26,950 nucleotides of DNA, from assembly GCA_034189755.1 (NCBI GenBank), contig JAXIHJ010000096.1, forward strand, positions 1-26,950, written 5' to 3'. The position numbers were made by a program, and so were the translations under genes. Under the pieces are notes generated by a model. It did not search any database, had not been told where the DNA came from, and saw nothing but the letters and a program-made list of their open reading frames with translations. Source of the DNA: JAXIHJ01 sp034189755. Lineage in GTDB: Bacteria > Planctomycetota > Phycisphaerae > SM23-33. Shown here piece after piece: positions 1 to 6,387 of the stretch. Numbering within the stretch: the first letter of the stretch is position 1; every line of letters begins with the position of its first letter.

Positions 1-216
1 AAAAAAAAGAAGAAAATCGTCCACGCTTGCCCGCCGCAGTCCCGGCGCGCCGGGGTCGAAGGGCGGATTACGAATTACGGATTACGGTTTCAACAAGCCG
101 CGAACGACGCGAACAAAAAAGGCCTGCCTGCTACCGCAGGTAGGCAGGGGTAGGTAGGTGACTGCTTACAAATTACGGATTACGAGTTACTTGTGTTATC
201 TGGTCAACCAGTCAAC
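1..216. repeat. Intergenic low-complexity repeat cluster, no gene
   Basis: No credible coding region is visible. Three kinds of short repeat are packed here. ATTACG-type units occur at about 64-87 and again at 168-190 (ATTACGGATTACG core). A GC-rich inverted repeat lies at 123-148. A direct repeat based on GTCAACC(A) lies at 202-217 and runs up to the stop of the leftward gene. Such layered short repeats are often dispersed between genes in environmental planctomycete-like genomes; that is recollection, not something the window proves. Confidence 0.6.
115..148 (-). terminator. Intrinsic terminator for the leftward gene ending at 217
   Basis: Read on the minus strand, a 7-bp GC stem (CCTGCCT pairing with AGGCAGG, plus-strand 142-148 and 123-129) is followed after two bases by six T residues (A-run at 115-120). 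It lies about 70 bases downstream of the stop of the leftward gene. The stem belongs to a repeat-like sequence, so it may be a repeat element that also works as a terminator. Confidence 0.5.
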
Positions 217-612
217 CTATACCAGCTCAACTTCTTTGACATTCGCCGTTACGGCGAAGATTTTGATCGCATTGGCCTGGTCGTCCGCGGGAAAGATGAA
301 GAAGCCCTGCTTGTCGGGGCAGTAGTTGGGTAAGGACCCCACTATAATTTCGCCGTCGCTAAATCGCACCTTTGCCTGACGACCCTGGTATGGCTGGTGG
401 GCTACGAAGAACTTTCTGTCCTCGTGCGAGCGCCTTCCCAAAAAATCCCGCACGAAGAACACTGCCTTGAGTTCCCCGATTTGCACCACCCGTTCCGGTC
501 CGCCTCCGACCGGTTCGAGAATGAACGTAGGCTTATCAGGGGCGAAGTTTATGGTATGGCCCTTGAGTATCTTTCCATTGGCATACCGGGCGACTATTTT
601 TTGGGCTTCCAT
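217..612 (-). CDS. Small hypothetical protein with an internal duplication
   Basis: A 131-residue protein that I cannot assign to a named family. It has no signal peptide, membrane segment or cysteine pattern and looks like a small soluble beta-rich protein. Two halves resemble each other. Residues about 8-35 and 81-108 both follow the pattern V-(R/x)-(Y/F)-x-(N/D)-G-x-I-x-x-G-x-x-x-N-(F/Y)-x-P-D-K-x-x-F-x-x-x-P. This suggests two copies of a small beta barrel or PilZ-like/SH3-like fold. The start is an ATG at 612, with GGAG about 12 bases upstream. It is transcribed alone, divergently from acpS, and a terminator-like hairpin follows. Protein character, an ATG start and the internal symmetry make a real gene likely; the function is unknown. 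Confidence 0.7.
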   Translation of the reverse strand: MEAQKIVARYANGKILKGHTINFAPDKPTFILEPVGGGPERVVQIGELKAVFFVRDFLGRRSHEDRKFFVAHQPYQGRQAKVRFSDGEIIVGSLPNYCPDKQGFFIFPADDQANAIKIFAVTANVKEVELV

Positions 613-820
613 GTGTGTGAAAATCTCCGGAAAGTTTGCCTCGAACGCTGCAGATTCGACACCTCGCCGTGCCGAATACCCCTGCCCTTTCCATTTATCG
701 GCATGAAAGGCTAAAACATTAAGGCGCTTAACTCCGCTTGTCTTTTATTCACGACGCGCACAGAAGAAGAAAATCAGGGCACGTCGAGATTCAGATGTCG
801 TATTCAAGCGTCGGCGGCAT

Positions 821-826
821 TATCAT
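821..826 (+). promoter_or_regulatory. Candidate -10 element for a leaderless acpS message
   Basis: TATCAT matches five of six bases of the sigma70 -10 consensus. It ends 7 bases before the acpS ATG, which would place transcription start at or next to the start codon. No convincing -35 is visible, so this is a weak call. Confidence 0.3.
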
Positions 827-833
827 AGCCGGC

Positions 834-1220
834 ATGAACGAGCTTGCACACGGAATTGACATGGTGGATTGCGCCCGCCTGCAAGAGACGCTCCAGCGGC
901 ACGGGGAGCGTTTCCTGGAGCGGGTCTTCACGCCGGCTGAGCTGCAATACTGCCTCGGCAAGCGTCGGGAACTGGAGCACCTCGCCGGGCGATTCGCCGC
1001 GAAGGAGGCGGTGCTGAAGGTGCTGGGCACCGGCTGGCGAAACGGCATCAACTGGACGGACGTCGAGATTCGCAACGAGCCTTCGGGCAAGCCGACGGTT
1101 CGCCTGGCCGGCCGATGCCGCGAAATCGCCGACGCGATGCAACTGGCGGACGTAGCTGTCTCCATCAGCCACATCAGCACACACGCTATCGCATCAGCTA
1201 TCGGCAATGTGAAATCCTGA
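834..1220 (+). CDS. acpS: Holo-[acyl-carrier-protein] synthase
   Basis: Transfers the 4'-phosphopantetheine arm from CoA to a serine of apo-ACP, activating it for fatty acid synthesis in the cytoplasm. From the ATG at 834 the protein has 128 residues, normal for the AcpS family. The N-terminal G-I-D motif (Asp9) and the R-F-A-A-K-E-A motif (Glu58) are the Mg2+-binding signatures, and a conserved S-I-S-H segment lies near the C-terminus. In-frame upstream starts at 738 (TTG) and 795 (ATG) would add residues that do not look like the family, and neither has a better ribosome-binding site. A TATCAT hexamer at 821-826 lies only 7 bases before 834, so the message may be leaderless. lpxB follows after 10 bases, probably in the same transcript. 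Confidence 0.93.
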   Translation: MNELAHGIDMVDCARLQETLQRHGERFLERVFTPAELQYCLGKRRELEHLAGRFAAKEAVLKVLGTGWRNGINWTDVEIRNEPSGKPTVRLAGRCREIADAMQLADVAVSISHISTHAIASAIGNVKS

Positions 1221-1230
1221 CTTCGAAATA

Positions 1231-2406
1231 ATGGCGGACCGACCGGTTATCATCTTTATCTCGGCTGCAGAGGCCAGCGGCGACCAACACGCCGCCGGGC
1301 TTATTGGCGCCATCCGCAGCCGGCGGGCCGACGTACGTTTCGTCGGCGCCGGAGGCCCGCACATGGCCGAGGCTGGCTGCGAGGTGCTGCTCGATTTGAC
1401 GAAGACGGCCAGTATGCTCGGCGGGCCTCTGCTGAAACTGGGTTATTACTGGCGGGCCGTCCGGCGGCTGCAACGGGCCATGCTAGAGATTAAGCCGGCG
1501 GTGCACGTGCCCGTGGATTCGCCGGCGCTTAACTGGCACCTTGCAGCCACAGCCGGCAAACTCGGCGCAGCGGTGGTTTATTACATTGCCCCACAGGTCT
1601 GGGCCTGGGCGCCATGGCGCGTAGGCAAGCTTGCCCGCCTGACCGATCGCGTCGCGTGCATACTGCCGTTCGAGCAGGAATACCTCCGCGGGCGCGGCGT
1701 AAATGCCACGTACGTTGGTCACCCTCTTTTCGATTTGCTACCGGATCGCCCGGCGTCGCCGCCCGACCCGGCCGAGGCATGGGTCGACGGCGCCTGGCGC
1801 GTAACACTGCTGCCGGGCAGTCGGCCGGCGGAAATCCGCAACCATGCGCCGGCGCTGCTGGCCGCCGCAGACGCCATTCGCCGCCGCTGGAAAAACGCAC
1901 AATGCACGCTGACCGCACGCACCGACCAGTGCGCCGAGGCTATTCGCAATTCTGCCGGGCGGCGCTCGGCCGGGCTGCCGGAAATCGCCGTAGGCCGAAC
2001 GGCCCAGGTGCTGGCACGCTCACACTTCGCCGTCGTCGCAAGCGGCACGGTAACGCTGGAAGCGGCCTACTTCGGCGTGCCGATGGTCATCTTCTATCGC
2101 ACCAGCCGGCTGCTCGGCGCCGTACGCCGTGTGGCCGGGCGACGGGCAGTGCCTACGCGGCACTTCTCGCTGGTGAACATACTTGCCGGGCGGCGGATCG
2201 TACCGGAACTGATGCCGTGGTACGGCGACACGAAAAAGCTCACCGAAACTGTCGTCGAAACGATGAACGACCTCGGCTACCTCCATGAGATGCGGCAGGA
2301 TATGCTGTCCGTCGTCGAACCGCTGCGCGCCGGGGCGGGCCGGACCGCCTGCGAGAATGCCGCAGATATCATCGTAGAAACATTGGAAGAAAAGCTGCAA
2401 ACTTAA
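1231..2406 (+). CDS. lpxB: Lipid-A-disaccharide synthase
   Basis: Condenses UDP-2,3-diacylglucosamine with lipid X to make the beta-1,6-linked disaccharide of lipid A, at the inner face of the cytoplasmic membrane (glycosyltransferase family 19). The 391 residues match the family length. Recognisable segments are S-A-A-E-A-S-G-D (11-18), V-G-A-G-G-P-x-M (38-45), P-V-D-S-P-A-L-N (94-101), Y-I-A-P-Q-V-W-A-W (118-126), Y-V-G-H-P-L (161-166) and L-L-P-G-S-R-x-x-E-I (193-202). The next-to-C-terminal half carries the S-G-T-V-T-L-E-A nucleotide-sugar site. It implies an LPS-type outer membrane. It lies 10 bases after acpS and is probably co-transcribed. No other lpx gene is nearby. Confidence 0.95.
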   Translation: MADRPVIIFISAAEASGDQHAAGLIGAIRSRRADVRFVGAGGPHMAEAGCEVLLDLTKTASMLGGPLLKLGYYWRAVRRLQRAMLEIKPAVHVPVDSPALNWHLAATAGKLGAAVVYYIAPQVWAWAPWRVGKLARLTDRVACILPFEQEYLRGRGVNATYVGHPLFDLLPDRPASPPDPAEAWVDGAWRVTLLPGSRPAEIRNHAPALLAAADAIRRRWKNAQCTLTARTDQCAEAIRNSAGRRSAGLPEIAVGRTAQVLARSHFAVVASGTVTLEAAYFGVPMVIFYRTSRLLGAVRRVAGRRAVPTRHFSLVNILAGRRIVPELMPWYGDTKKLTETVVETMNDLGYLHEMRQDMLSVVEPLRAGAGRTACENAADIIVETLEEKLQT

Positions 2407-2415
2407 AGATATTCC

Positions 2416-2451
2416 GCGAGCAACAAGTTGCTCGCCCTACTTTCTGTTTTT
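2416..2451 (+). terminator. Hairpin between lpxB and the convergent tRNA-binding gene
   Basis: A perfect 8-bp stem, GCGAGCAA at 2416-2423 and TTGCTCGC at 2428-2435, encloses a 4-base loop. It is followed by pyrimidine-rich sequence with T-runs at about 2447-2451 and 2455-2461. It starts 9 bases after the lpxB stop, so an intrinsic terminator of the acpS-lpxB transcript is likely. The T-run begins about 11 bases after the stem, which is late for a classical terminator. Confidence 0.5.
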
Positions 2452-2462
2452 CAGCTTTTTTC

Positions 2463-2813
2463 TCAGGAAACTTCCGCTCCGGGCGGGACGGGCTTGTCGG
2501 TGGTTAGTATGACTACGTCTCGCTCATCGCCTTCGCCACAGACCGCCGCCAGCAACATCCCGTTGGATTCCAGCCCGCGCATCTTGCGAGGCTGAAGGTT
2601 CGCCACCACAACGATGTCCCTGCCCAGCAGTGCCTCGTGCGACACATACGACTTCAGGCCTGCCACCAACTGCCGCTGCTCGCCGCCCAGATCAATCTTG
2701 AGCACCAGCAGCTTGTCGGCGTTGGGATGGTCGGCCACCTCCAGCACCCTGGCTGTGCGAATATCAAGCTTGCAGAAATCCTCGTACGAAATCGTTGGTT
2801 TCGATTCAGACAT
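2463..2813 (-). CDS. Stand-alone MetG C-terminal type tRNA-binding protein
   Basis: A 116-residue OB-fold tRNA-binding domain (family shared by the MetRS C-terminus, CsaA and Arc1p/EMAP-II). Visible hallmarks are an opening I-S-Y-E-D-F-C-K-L-D-I-R-T-A-R-V, then H-P-N-A-D-K-L-L-V-L, a Q-L-V-A-G-L segment, V-V-V-A-N-L-x-P-R-K-M-R-G-x-x-S-x-G-M-L-L-A and a C-terminal P-G-A-E-V. As a separate protein it can act as the beta subunit of methionyl-tRNA synthetase, helping tRNA binding and dimerisation; CsaA-like chaperone activity is an alternative. The ATG at 2813 follows an A-A-A-G-G-T-G-G-rich leader. An in-frame ATG 21 bases further upstream is possible but adds a non-conserved stretch. It is divergent from the Rrf2 regulator and convergent with lpxB. 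Confidence 0.88.
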   Translation of the reverse strand: MSESKPTISYEDFCKLDIRTARVLEVADHPNADKLLVLKIDLGGEQRQLVAGLKSYVSHEALLGRDIVVVANLQPRKMRGLESNGMLLAAVCGEGDERDVVILTTDKPVPPGAEVS

Positions 2814-2917
2814 TTTTACTTTCCACCTTTCCATCTATGCCCCGCCGCAGAGAAAAGTCTACGCGACGGCCTCTTACCTGGCAAGCAGCGGCGCGATTCT
2901 AAAATCGAACTAGAACT

Positions 2918-2933
2918 AAAATAGTACTATTTT
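2918..2933. promoter_or_regulatory. Perfect 16-bp palindrome upstream of the Rrf2 gene (candidate operator)
   Basis: AAAATAGTACTATTTT is a perfect inverted repeat centred at 2925/2926. It contains the ATAGTAC heptamer, which recurs 21 bases (two helical turns) downstream at 2942-2948. It lies upstream of the -35 hexamer. A site for the adjacent Rrf2 regulator is the simplest reading. Confidence 0.5.
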
Positions 2934-2936
2934 TAT

Positions 2937-2965
2937 TTGAAATAGTACCAAACAGGTGCTATATT
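2937..2965 (+). promoter_or_regulatory. Sigma70-type promoter of the rrf2-iscS-iscU operon with overlapping operator
   Basis: The -35 is TTGAAA at 2937-2942 and the -10 is TATATT at 2960-2965, with a spacer of exactly 17 bases. The predicted start point is near 2972, giving a leader of about 26 bases to the ATG at 2998. An imperfect inverted repeat, ATAGTAC (2942-2948), seven bases, GTGCTAT (2956-2962), fills the spacer and covers the -10. This placement fits repression by an IscR/Rrf2-type dimer. The half-site resembles, but is not identical to, the IscR type 1 element ends (ATA...TAT). Confidence 0.7.
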
Positions 2966-2997
2966 TAGGTAGAGACCGATTCAGTAAAGGGTTTGGG

Positions 2998-3441
2998 ATG
3001 TTGGCTTTGACAAAAAAGGCCGGATACGCATTGATAGCGATGTCGCACCTGGCCGGGCTACCCGGCGACGAGGTCGCCAGCGCGCGCGAAATCGCCGAGT
3101 ATTTCGGCGTGCCTATATCGCTCTTGATGAACGTGTTGAAGGAGCTGTCGGCGGCGGGTTATGTCAAATCCGTCCGGGGCGTCCACGGCGGCTATCGTCT
3201 GGCCCGCAAGCCGCAAGAGGTCAACCTGGCCGACCTTCTGGAATCGCTGGAAGGCCCGATCCGGCTGGCTGAGTGCATAACGGACCTCGCCGGCGATGAG
3301 AAGGAGTGCACCTGCAAGCTCATGGCCGCCTGCCCTATTGCCGACCCGGTCCATCGGGTGCATCGAAAACTGAACGATTTTCTCAGGAAGGTTTCGCTGG
3401 CGGAGATTGTCGAGCCGGCAACGGCGTCGATCGAGGAATGA
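2998..3441 (+). CDS. Rrf2-family Fe-S transcriptional regulator (IscR/SufR-like)
   Basis: A 147-residue winged-helix DNA-binding protein. The N-terminus L-T-K-K-A-G-Y-A-L, the helix-turn-helix around residues 28-55 and the wing R-G-V-H-G-G-Y-R-L-A-R (60-70) are typical of Rrf2 proteins. Four cysteines, Cys93, Cys104, Cys106 and Cys112, lie in the loop where IscR binds its [2Fe-2S] cluster (three Cys in E. coli IscR, spacing somewhat different). Cluster occupancy would report the cell's Fe-S supply and set expression of this operon. ATG 2998 is chosen over an upstream GTG at 2956 because that GTG lies inside the predicted promoter. The stop is followed one base later by the iscS start. The specific name iscR is not certain; SufR-like or CymR-like roles are alternatives, though the cysteines and neighbours favour IscR. 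Confidence 0.9.
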   Translation: MLALTKKAGYALIAMSHLAGLPGDEVASAREIAEYFGVPISLLMNVLKELSAAGYVKSVRGVHGGYRLARKPQEVNLADLLESLEGPIRLAECITDLAGDEKECTCKLMAACPIADPVHRVHRKLNDFLRKVSLAEIVEPATASIEE

Positions 3442-3442
3442 A

Positions 3443-4660
3443 ATGGTGATTAAGCCGCCCATTTACCTGGACAACAATGCCACCACGCCGCTTGATCGGC
3501 GCGCTCTGGAGGCGATGATGCCGTTTCTGACGGAGCACTTCGGCAACGCCGCCAGCCGCAACCACAGCTTCGGCGAGACGGCCAGGCTCGCCGTCGAGAC
3601 CGCCCGCGGCCAGGTCGCTGCGCTCATCGGTGCCGAGGCCGACGATATCATCTTCACTTCCGGCGCCACCGAGAGTAATAACCTCGCCATAAAGGGCGCC
3701 GCCGAAATGTACCGCGATAAGGGCAACCACATAATCACCTGCGCTACCGAGCACAAGGCCGTCATCGACACCTGCAAGTGGCTCGAAGGGCAGGGCTTTA
3801 AGATAACGTGGCTGAAGCCTGACGCCCGCGGCTGCGTCTCGGCCAAGCAGGTCGCCGAGGCGATTACCGACAAGACGATCCTGATTACGCTGATGGCAGC
3901 CAACAATGAGACCGGCACGCTGCATCCGATCGCCCAAATCGGCGAGGTCGCCAAGGCTCGAGGCGTGCTGTTTCACAGCGACGCGGCACAGGCTGTCGGC
4001 AAGATTCCCGTCGACGTCGAGGCGACGGGCGTTGACCTGCTGAGCGTCTCGGCGCACAAGATGTACGGTCCGAAGGGCATCGGCACGCTGTACGTCCGCC
4101 GGCGCGGCCCGCGGGTGCGCCTGGCGTGCCGGATGCACGGCGGCGGGCACGAGCGAGGCCTGCGGAGCGGCACGCTCAACGTGCCCGGCATCGTCGGCTT
4201 CGGCGTTGCGGCCGAAATCAGCCGACGTGAAATGCAGCGGGAGGCCAAGCGCCTCGCGGCGCTGCGAGACCGGCTGGCCGAGGCCGTTACGGAGCAGCTC
4301 GACCACGTGAAGCTTAACGGCCATCCGACCGAGCGCCTGCCGAACACGGTGAACATGTCATTTGCATACGTCGAGGGCGAATCAATAATGGCCAGAATGG
4401 AAGACGTCGCGGTTTCGTCGGCCTCGGCCTGCACCAGCGCGTCGCTCGAGCCAAGCCACGTCCTGAAGGCGATGGGCGTCAGCGGCGACCTGATGAACAG
4501 CTCCATCCGCTTCAGCCTGGGACGATTCAACACGGAACAGGAGATTGATTACGCCGTCGGCCGCGTTGTCGAGGCCGTGCGGCAGTTGCGCGAAATCAGT
4601 CCGCTTTACGAAATGGCTCAGGAAGGTATGGACCTGAGCAAGGTGCAATGGAACAAATAA
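3443..4660 (+). CDS. iscS: Cysteine desulfurase, IscS/NifS type
   Basis: A PLP enzyme that takes sulfur from L-cysteine as a persulfide and passes it to the IscU scaffold, releasing alanine. The 405 residues fit group I enzymes. Visible are Y-L-D-N-N-A-T-T-P (8-16), His104 in T-E-H-K-A, N-N-E-T-G (154-158), the Schiff-base Lys206 in S-A-H-K-M-Y-G-P-K-G, and the catalytic Cys330 in S-A-S-A-C-T-S-A-S-L-E-P-S. The last is the extended-loop sequence typical of IscS rather than SufS. The start at 3443 is preceded by G-A-G-G-A-A and lies one base after the regulator's stop, so translation is probably coupled. A conserved M-N-S-S-I-R-F-S-L-G segment near the C-terminus supports the family. iscU follows after 19 bases. 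Confidence 0.96.
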   Translation: MVIKPPIYLDNNATTPLDRRALEAMMPFLTEHFGNAASRNHSFGETARLAVETARGQVAALIGAEADDIIFTSGATESNNLAIKGAAEMYRDKGNHIITCATEHKAVIDTCKWLEGQGFKITWLKPDARGCVSAKQVAEAITDKTILITLMAANNETGTLHPIAQIGEVAKARGVLFHSDAAQAVGKIPVDVEATGVDLLSVSAHKMYGPKGIGTLYVRRRGPRVRLACRMHGGGHERGLRSGTLNVPGIVGFGVAAEISRREMQREAKRLAALRDRLAEAVTEQLDHVKLNGHPTERLPNTVNMSFAYVEGESIMARMEDVAVSSASACTSASLEPSHVLKAMGVSGDLMNSSIRFSLGRFNTEQEIDYAVGRVVEAVRQLREISPLYEMAQEGMDLSKVQWNK

Positions 4661-4679
4661 GCACTGATAGCTGACAGCC

Positions 4680-5072
4680 ATGAAATACAGCAAAAAAATG
4701 CAGGACCATGCAATGAACCCGCGTAACGTCGGCTCGCTGGATGCCGACTCGCCGCGTGTAGGCACGGGCGTGGTCGGCTCGCCGGTCTGCGGCGACGTAA
4801 TGAAGCTGCAGATCGAGGTGGACGAGGCCGACAAGATCGTGGACGCGAAGTTCAAGACGTTTGGCTGCGGGGCGGCAATCGCCTCCATGTCGCTGGCCAC
4901 CGAGTGGCTCATAGGCCGGCCTGTAAAAGATGCGGTCAAATTGAAAAACAGCTACGTCGCCAAGGAGCTTTTGCTGCCGCCGGTCAAGGTCCACTGCTCG
5001 GTACTCGCCGAAGATGCCATCAAGGCAGCCGTTACGGACTGGAAAAAGAAAAAAAATACCGCAAATCAGTGA
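4680..5072 (+). CDS. iscU: Iron-sulfur cluster assembly scaffold IscU
   Basis: A 130-residue scaffold on which [2Fe-2S] clusters are built from iron and sulfur delivered by IscS. The three ligand cysteines are present: Cys37 (S-P-V-C-G-D, with the adjacent Asp39), Cys63 (F-G-C-G-A-A) and Cys106 (V-H-C-S-V-L-A-E). The L-P-P-V-K motif (99-103), recognised by the chaperone HscA in the proteobacterial Isc system, is intact, although no hscA, hscB or fdx gene is in this window. The N-terminus M-x-Y-S-x-K-x-x-D-H-x-x-N-P-R-N-V-G and the lack of a C-terminal NifU extension distinguish it from full NifU. It is the last gene of the operon and ends convergently with a small leftward gene. Confidence 0.96.
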   Translation: MKYSKKMQDHAMNPRNVGSLDADSPRVGTGVVGSPVCGDVMKLQIEVDEADKIVDAKFKTFGCGAAIASMSLATEWLIGRPVKDAVKLKNSYVAKELLLPPVKVHCSVLAEDAIKAAVTDWKKKKNTANQ

Positions 5073-5125
5073 AGCCGGCGGCGAACAACTCACCTGTCGC
5101 ACGATGCTTCTTCAGAGCGGTTTAT

Positions 5126-5401
5126 CTATTCCGTCGTGCCGCCGTTAATCAATTCGCGTATTTCGGGGCGGAGGTAGCTGTTTTCTATTTCATCGCGCCC
5201 TCGCAGTGCGGCGCCCAGGACGGAAATCTGGTCTTCGACGGAGGCGGTCGGGTCGAGGAACAGCATCTCTCGGCCTCGCAGACGCACCATCGCCCCACCG
5301 GGATGATCGGATGATCCTTCGGCCGCCGGGGCGCGACGGATGGTGATGCCCACCGACTCGGCCAGGTCGATCAGGCTGTTCAGTGTCGATTCGCTTTCCA
5401 T
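5126..5401 (-). CDS. Small hypothetical protein
   Basis: A 91-residue acidic soluble protein that I do not recognise as a named family. It starts with a short helix (T-L-N-S-L-I-D-L-A-E-S-V-G-I). A central beta segment follows with G-G-x-x-V-R-L-R-G-R-E-M-L-F-L-D, then a helical D-Q-I-S-V-L-G-A-A-L-R-G and a conserved-looking C-terminus Y-L-R-P-E-I-R-E-L-I. No cysteine, membrane segment or signal peptide is present. It starts at an ATG with no strong ribosome-binding site and is divergent from the histidine kinase gene across about 110 bases. The amphipathic pattern and orderly protein composition suggest a real gene; the function is unknown. Confidence 0.65.
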   Translation of the reverse strand: MESESTLNSLIDLAESVGITIRRAPAAEGSSDHPGGAMVRLRGREMLFLDPTASVEDQISVLGAALRGRDEIENSYLRPEIRELINGGTTE

Positions 5402-5452
5402 GTCGCTCGGCAGGGTGCTTCAAGTTTCGCGGCCCCTAAGCCGATAAATATG

Positions 5453-5458
5453 TATACT
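5453..5458 (+). promoter_or_regulatory. Candidate -10 element upstream of the histidine kinase
   Basis: TATACT in an AT-rich patch (about 5442-5458) between the divergent small gene and the kinase gene. The -35 region is not convincing, so strand and use are uncertain. The patch could serve both genes. Confidence 0.25.
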
Positions 5459-5513
5459 TCAGACTGCGCCTTCATAGCCAAATACCGCCCTTTTGGCAAG
5501 AGGTTCCGGCCAG

Positions 5514-6284
5514 TTGCTTACTGAGCAGAAAACAAGCGTTGACCAAAGCCACCAGGAACACCTGGCCCGCCTTCAGGCCGAGGTGCAGGCGTTGCGTGAT
5601 CATCTCCACCGCGTTCAGCGTCTGGCGGCGGTCGGCACCATGACCGCCATGGTCGCGCACGAGTTCAACAACATCCTCACGCCGATCATCAATTACGCTC
5701 ACCTGGCCCGCAGTAATCCGGCGATGGTTCAGAAGGCCATCAGCCGCGCCGAGACCGGCGGCCAACGCGCGACCGACATCTGCAAGGCGATTCTCGGCCT
5801 GGTGCGAGAAAACCCCGCCCCGCCACAGGAGCTTAACCTCTGCGAGTTGGTCAACGAGACGCTCGCCGCCATGGCCCGCGACCCGAAAAAGGACGGCATC
5901 GAACTGGTAGTGCTCGTACCGGCCAAGCTGACGCTCCAGGCGCGCAAAATCGAGTTCCAGCAGGTGCTGCTGAACCTGGTTCTCAATGCCCGCTCGGCCG
6001 TGCTGGCCGGCACCGCGGCGCGGCGAATTCAAATCTCCGCCAGGCGCAACGGGCAGAGCGTCCTCATCCAGGTAGCAGACAGCGGCACGGGCATCCCGCC
6101 GGAAAACCTGAAGAAGATCTTCGAGCCGTTCTTCACGACCCGCACCGCCGATGAGGGCGAATCGCACGGCTGCGGGCTGGGCCTGGCTATCTGCCGTGAA
6201 ATCCTCGACACAATGGATGGAAGCATCTCCGCAGAAAGTTCTCCAGGGCAGGGTGCTTGTTTCACAATTCGCCTGCCGGCATAG
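5514..6284 (+). CDS. Soluble sensor histidine kinase, HisKA/HATPase_c only
   Basis: A 256-residue kinase core without a membrane segment or recognisable sensor domain. A short coiled coil (about 10-38) leads into the dimerisation/phosphoacceptor helix with the H-box A-H-E-F-N-N (His49). The ATP-binding domain has the N-box N-L-V-L-N-A (about 154-159), the G1 box D-S-G-T-G-I-P (189-195), the F box F-E-P-F-F-T-T and the G2 box G-C-G-L-G-L-A-I (219-226). It should autophosphorylate and pass phosphate to a response regulator, but none is adjacent. The TTG at 5514 is preferred because A-G-A-G-G lies about 10 bases upstream; a TTG at 5493 is the alternative. The H-box followed by N-N-x-L-T-P resembles the NtrB/HPK4-like class. 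Input must come from a partner protein or from the coiled coil. Confidence 0.88.
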   Translation: MLTEQKTSVDQSHQEHLARLQAEVQALRDHLHRVQRLAAVGTMTAMVAHEFNNILTPIINYAHLARSNPAMVQKAISRAETGGQRATDICKAILGLVRENPAPPQELNLCELVNETLAAMARDPKKDGIELVVLVPAKLTLQARKIEFQQVLLNLVLNARSAVLAGTAARRIQISARRNGQSVLIQVADSGTGIPPENLKKIFEPFFTTRTADEGESHGCGLGLAICREILDTMDGSISAESSPGQGACFTIRLPA

Positions 6285-6306
6285 CGGATAAGAGTCCAAG
6301 CGGCTG

Positions 6307-6335
6307 TTGACACAGGTCGGCAAAAATGCTACCGT
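6307..6335 (+). promoter_or_regulatory. Sigma70-type promoter for the SH3b protein gene
   Basis: A perfect -35 TTGACA at 6307-6312 is followed after 17 bases by TACCGT (6330-6335), a weaker -10. The predicted start near 6342 gives a leader of about 45 bases. A strong A-A-G-G-A-G ribosome-binding site at 6376-6381 precedes the ATG at 6388. Confidence 0.5.
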
Positions 6336-6387
6336 CTGGGTCAGGGCTGTACCCAGTACCCTGGATTTCAATCTGAAGGAGCATCTC

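Noticed and set aside
3383..4324. Open frame of 313 codons on the minus strand
   Set aside because: Antisense to iscS, with no motif and no start signal.
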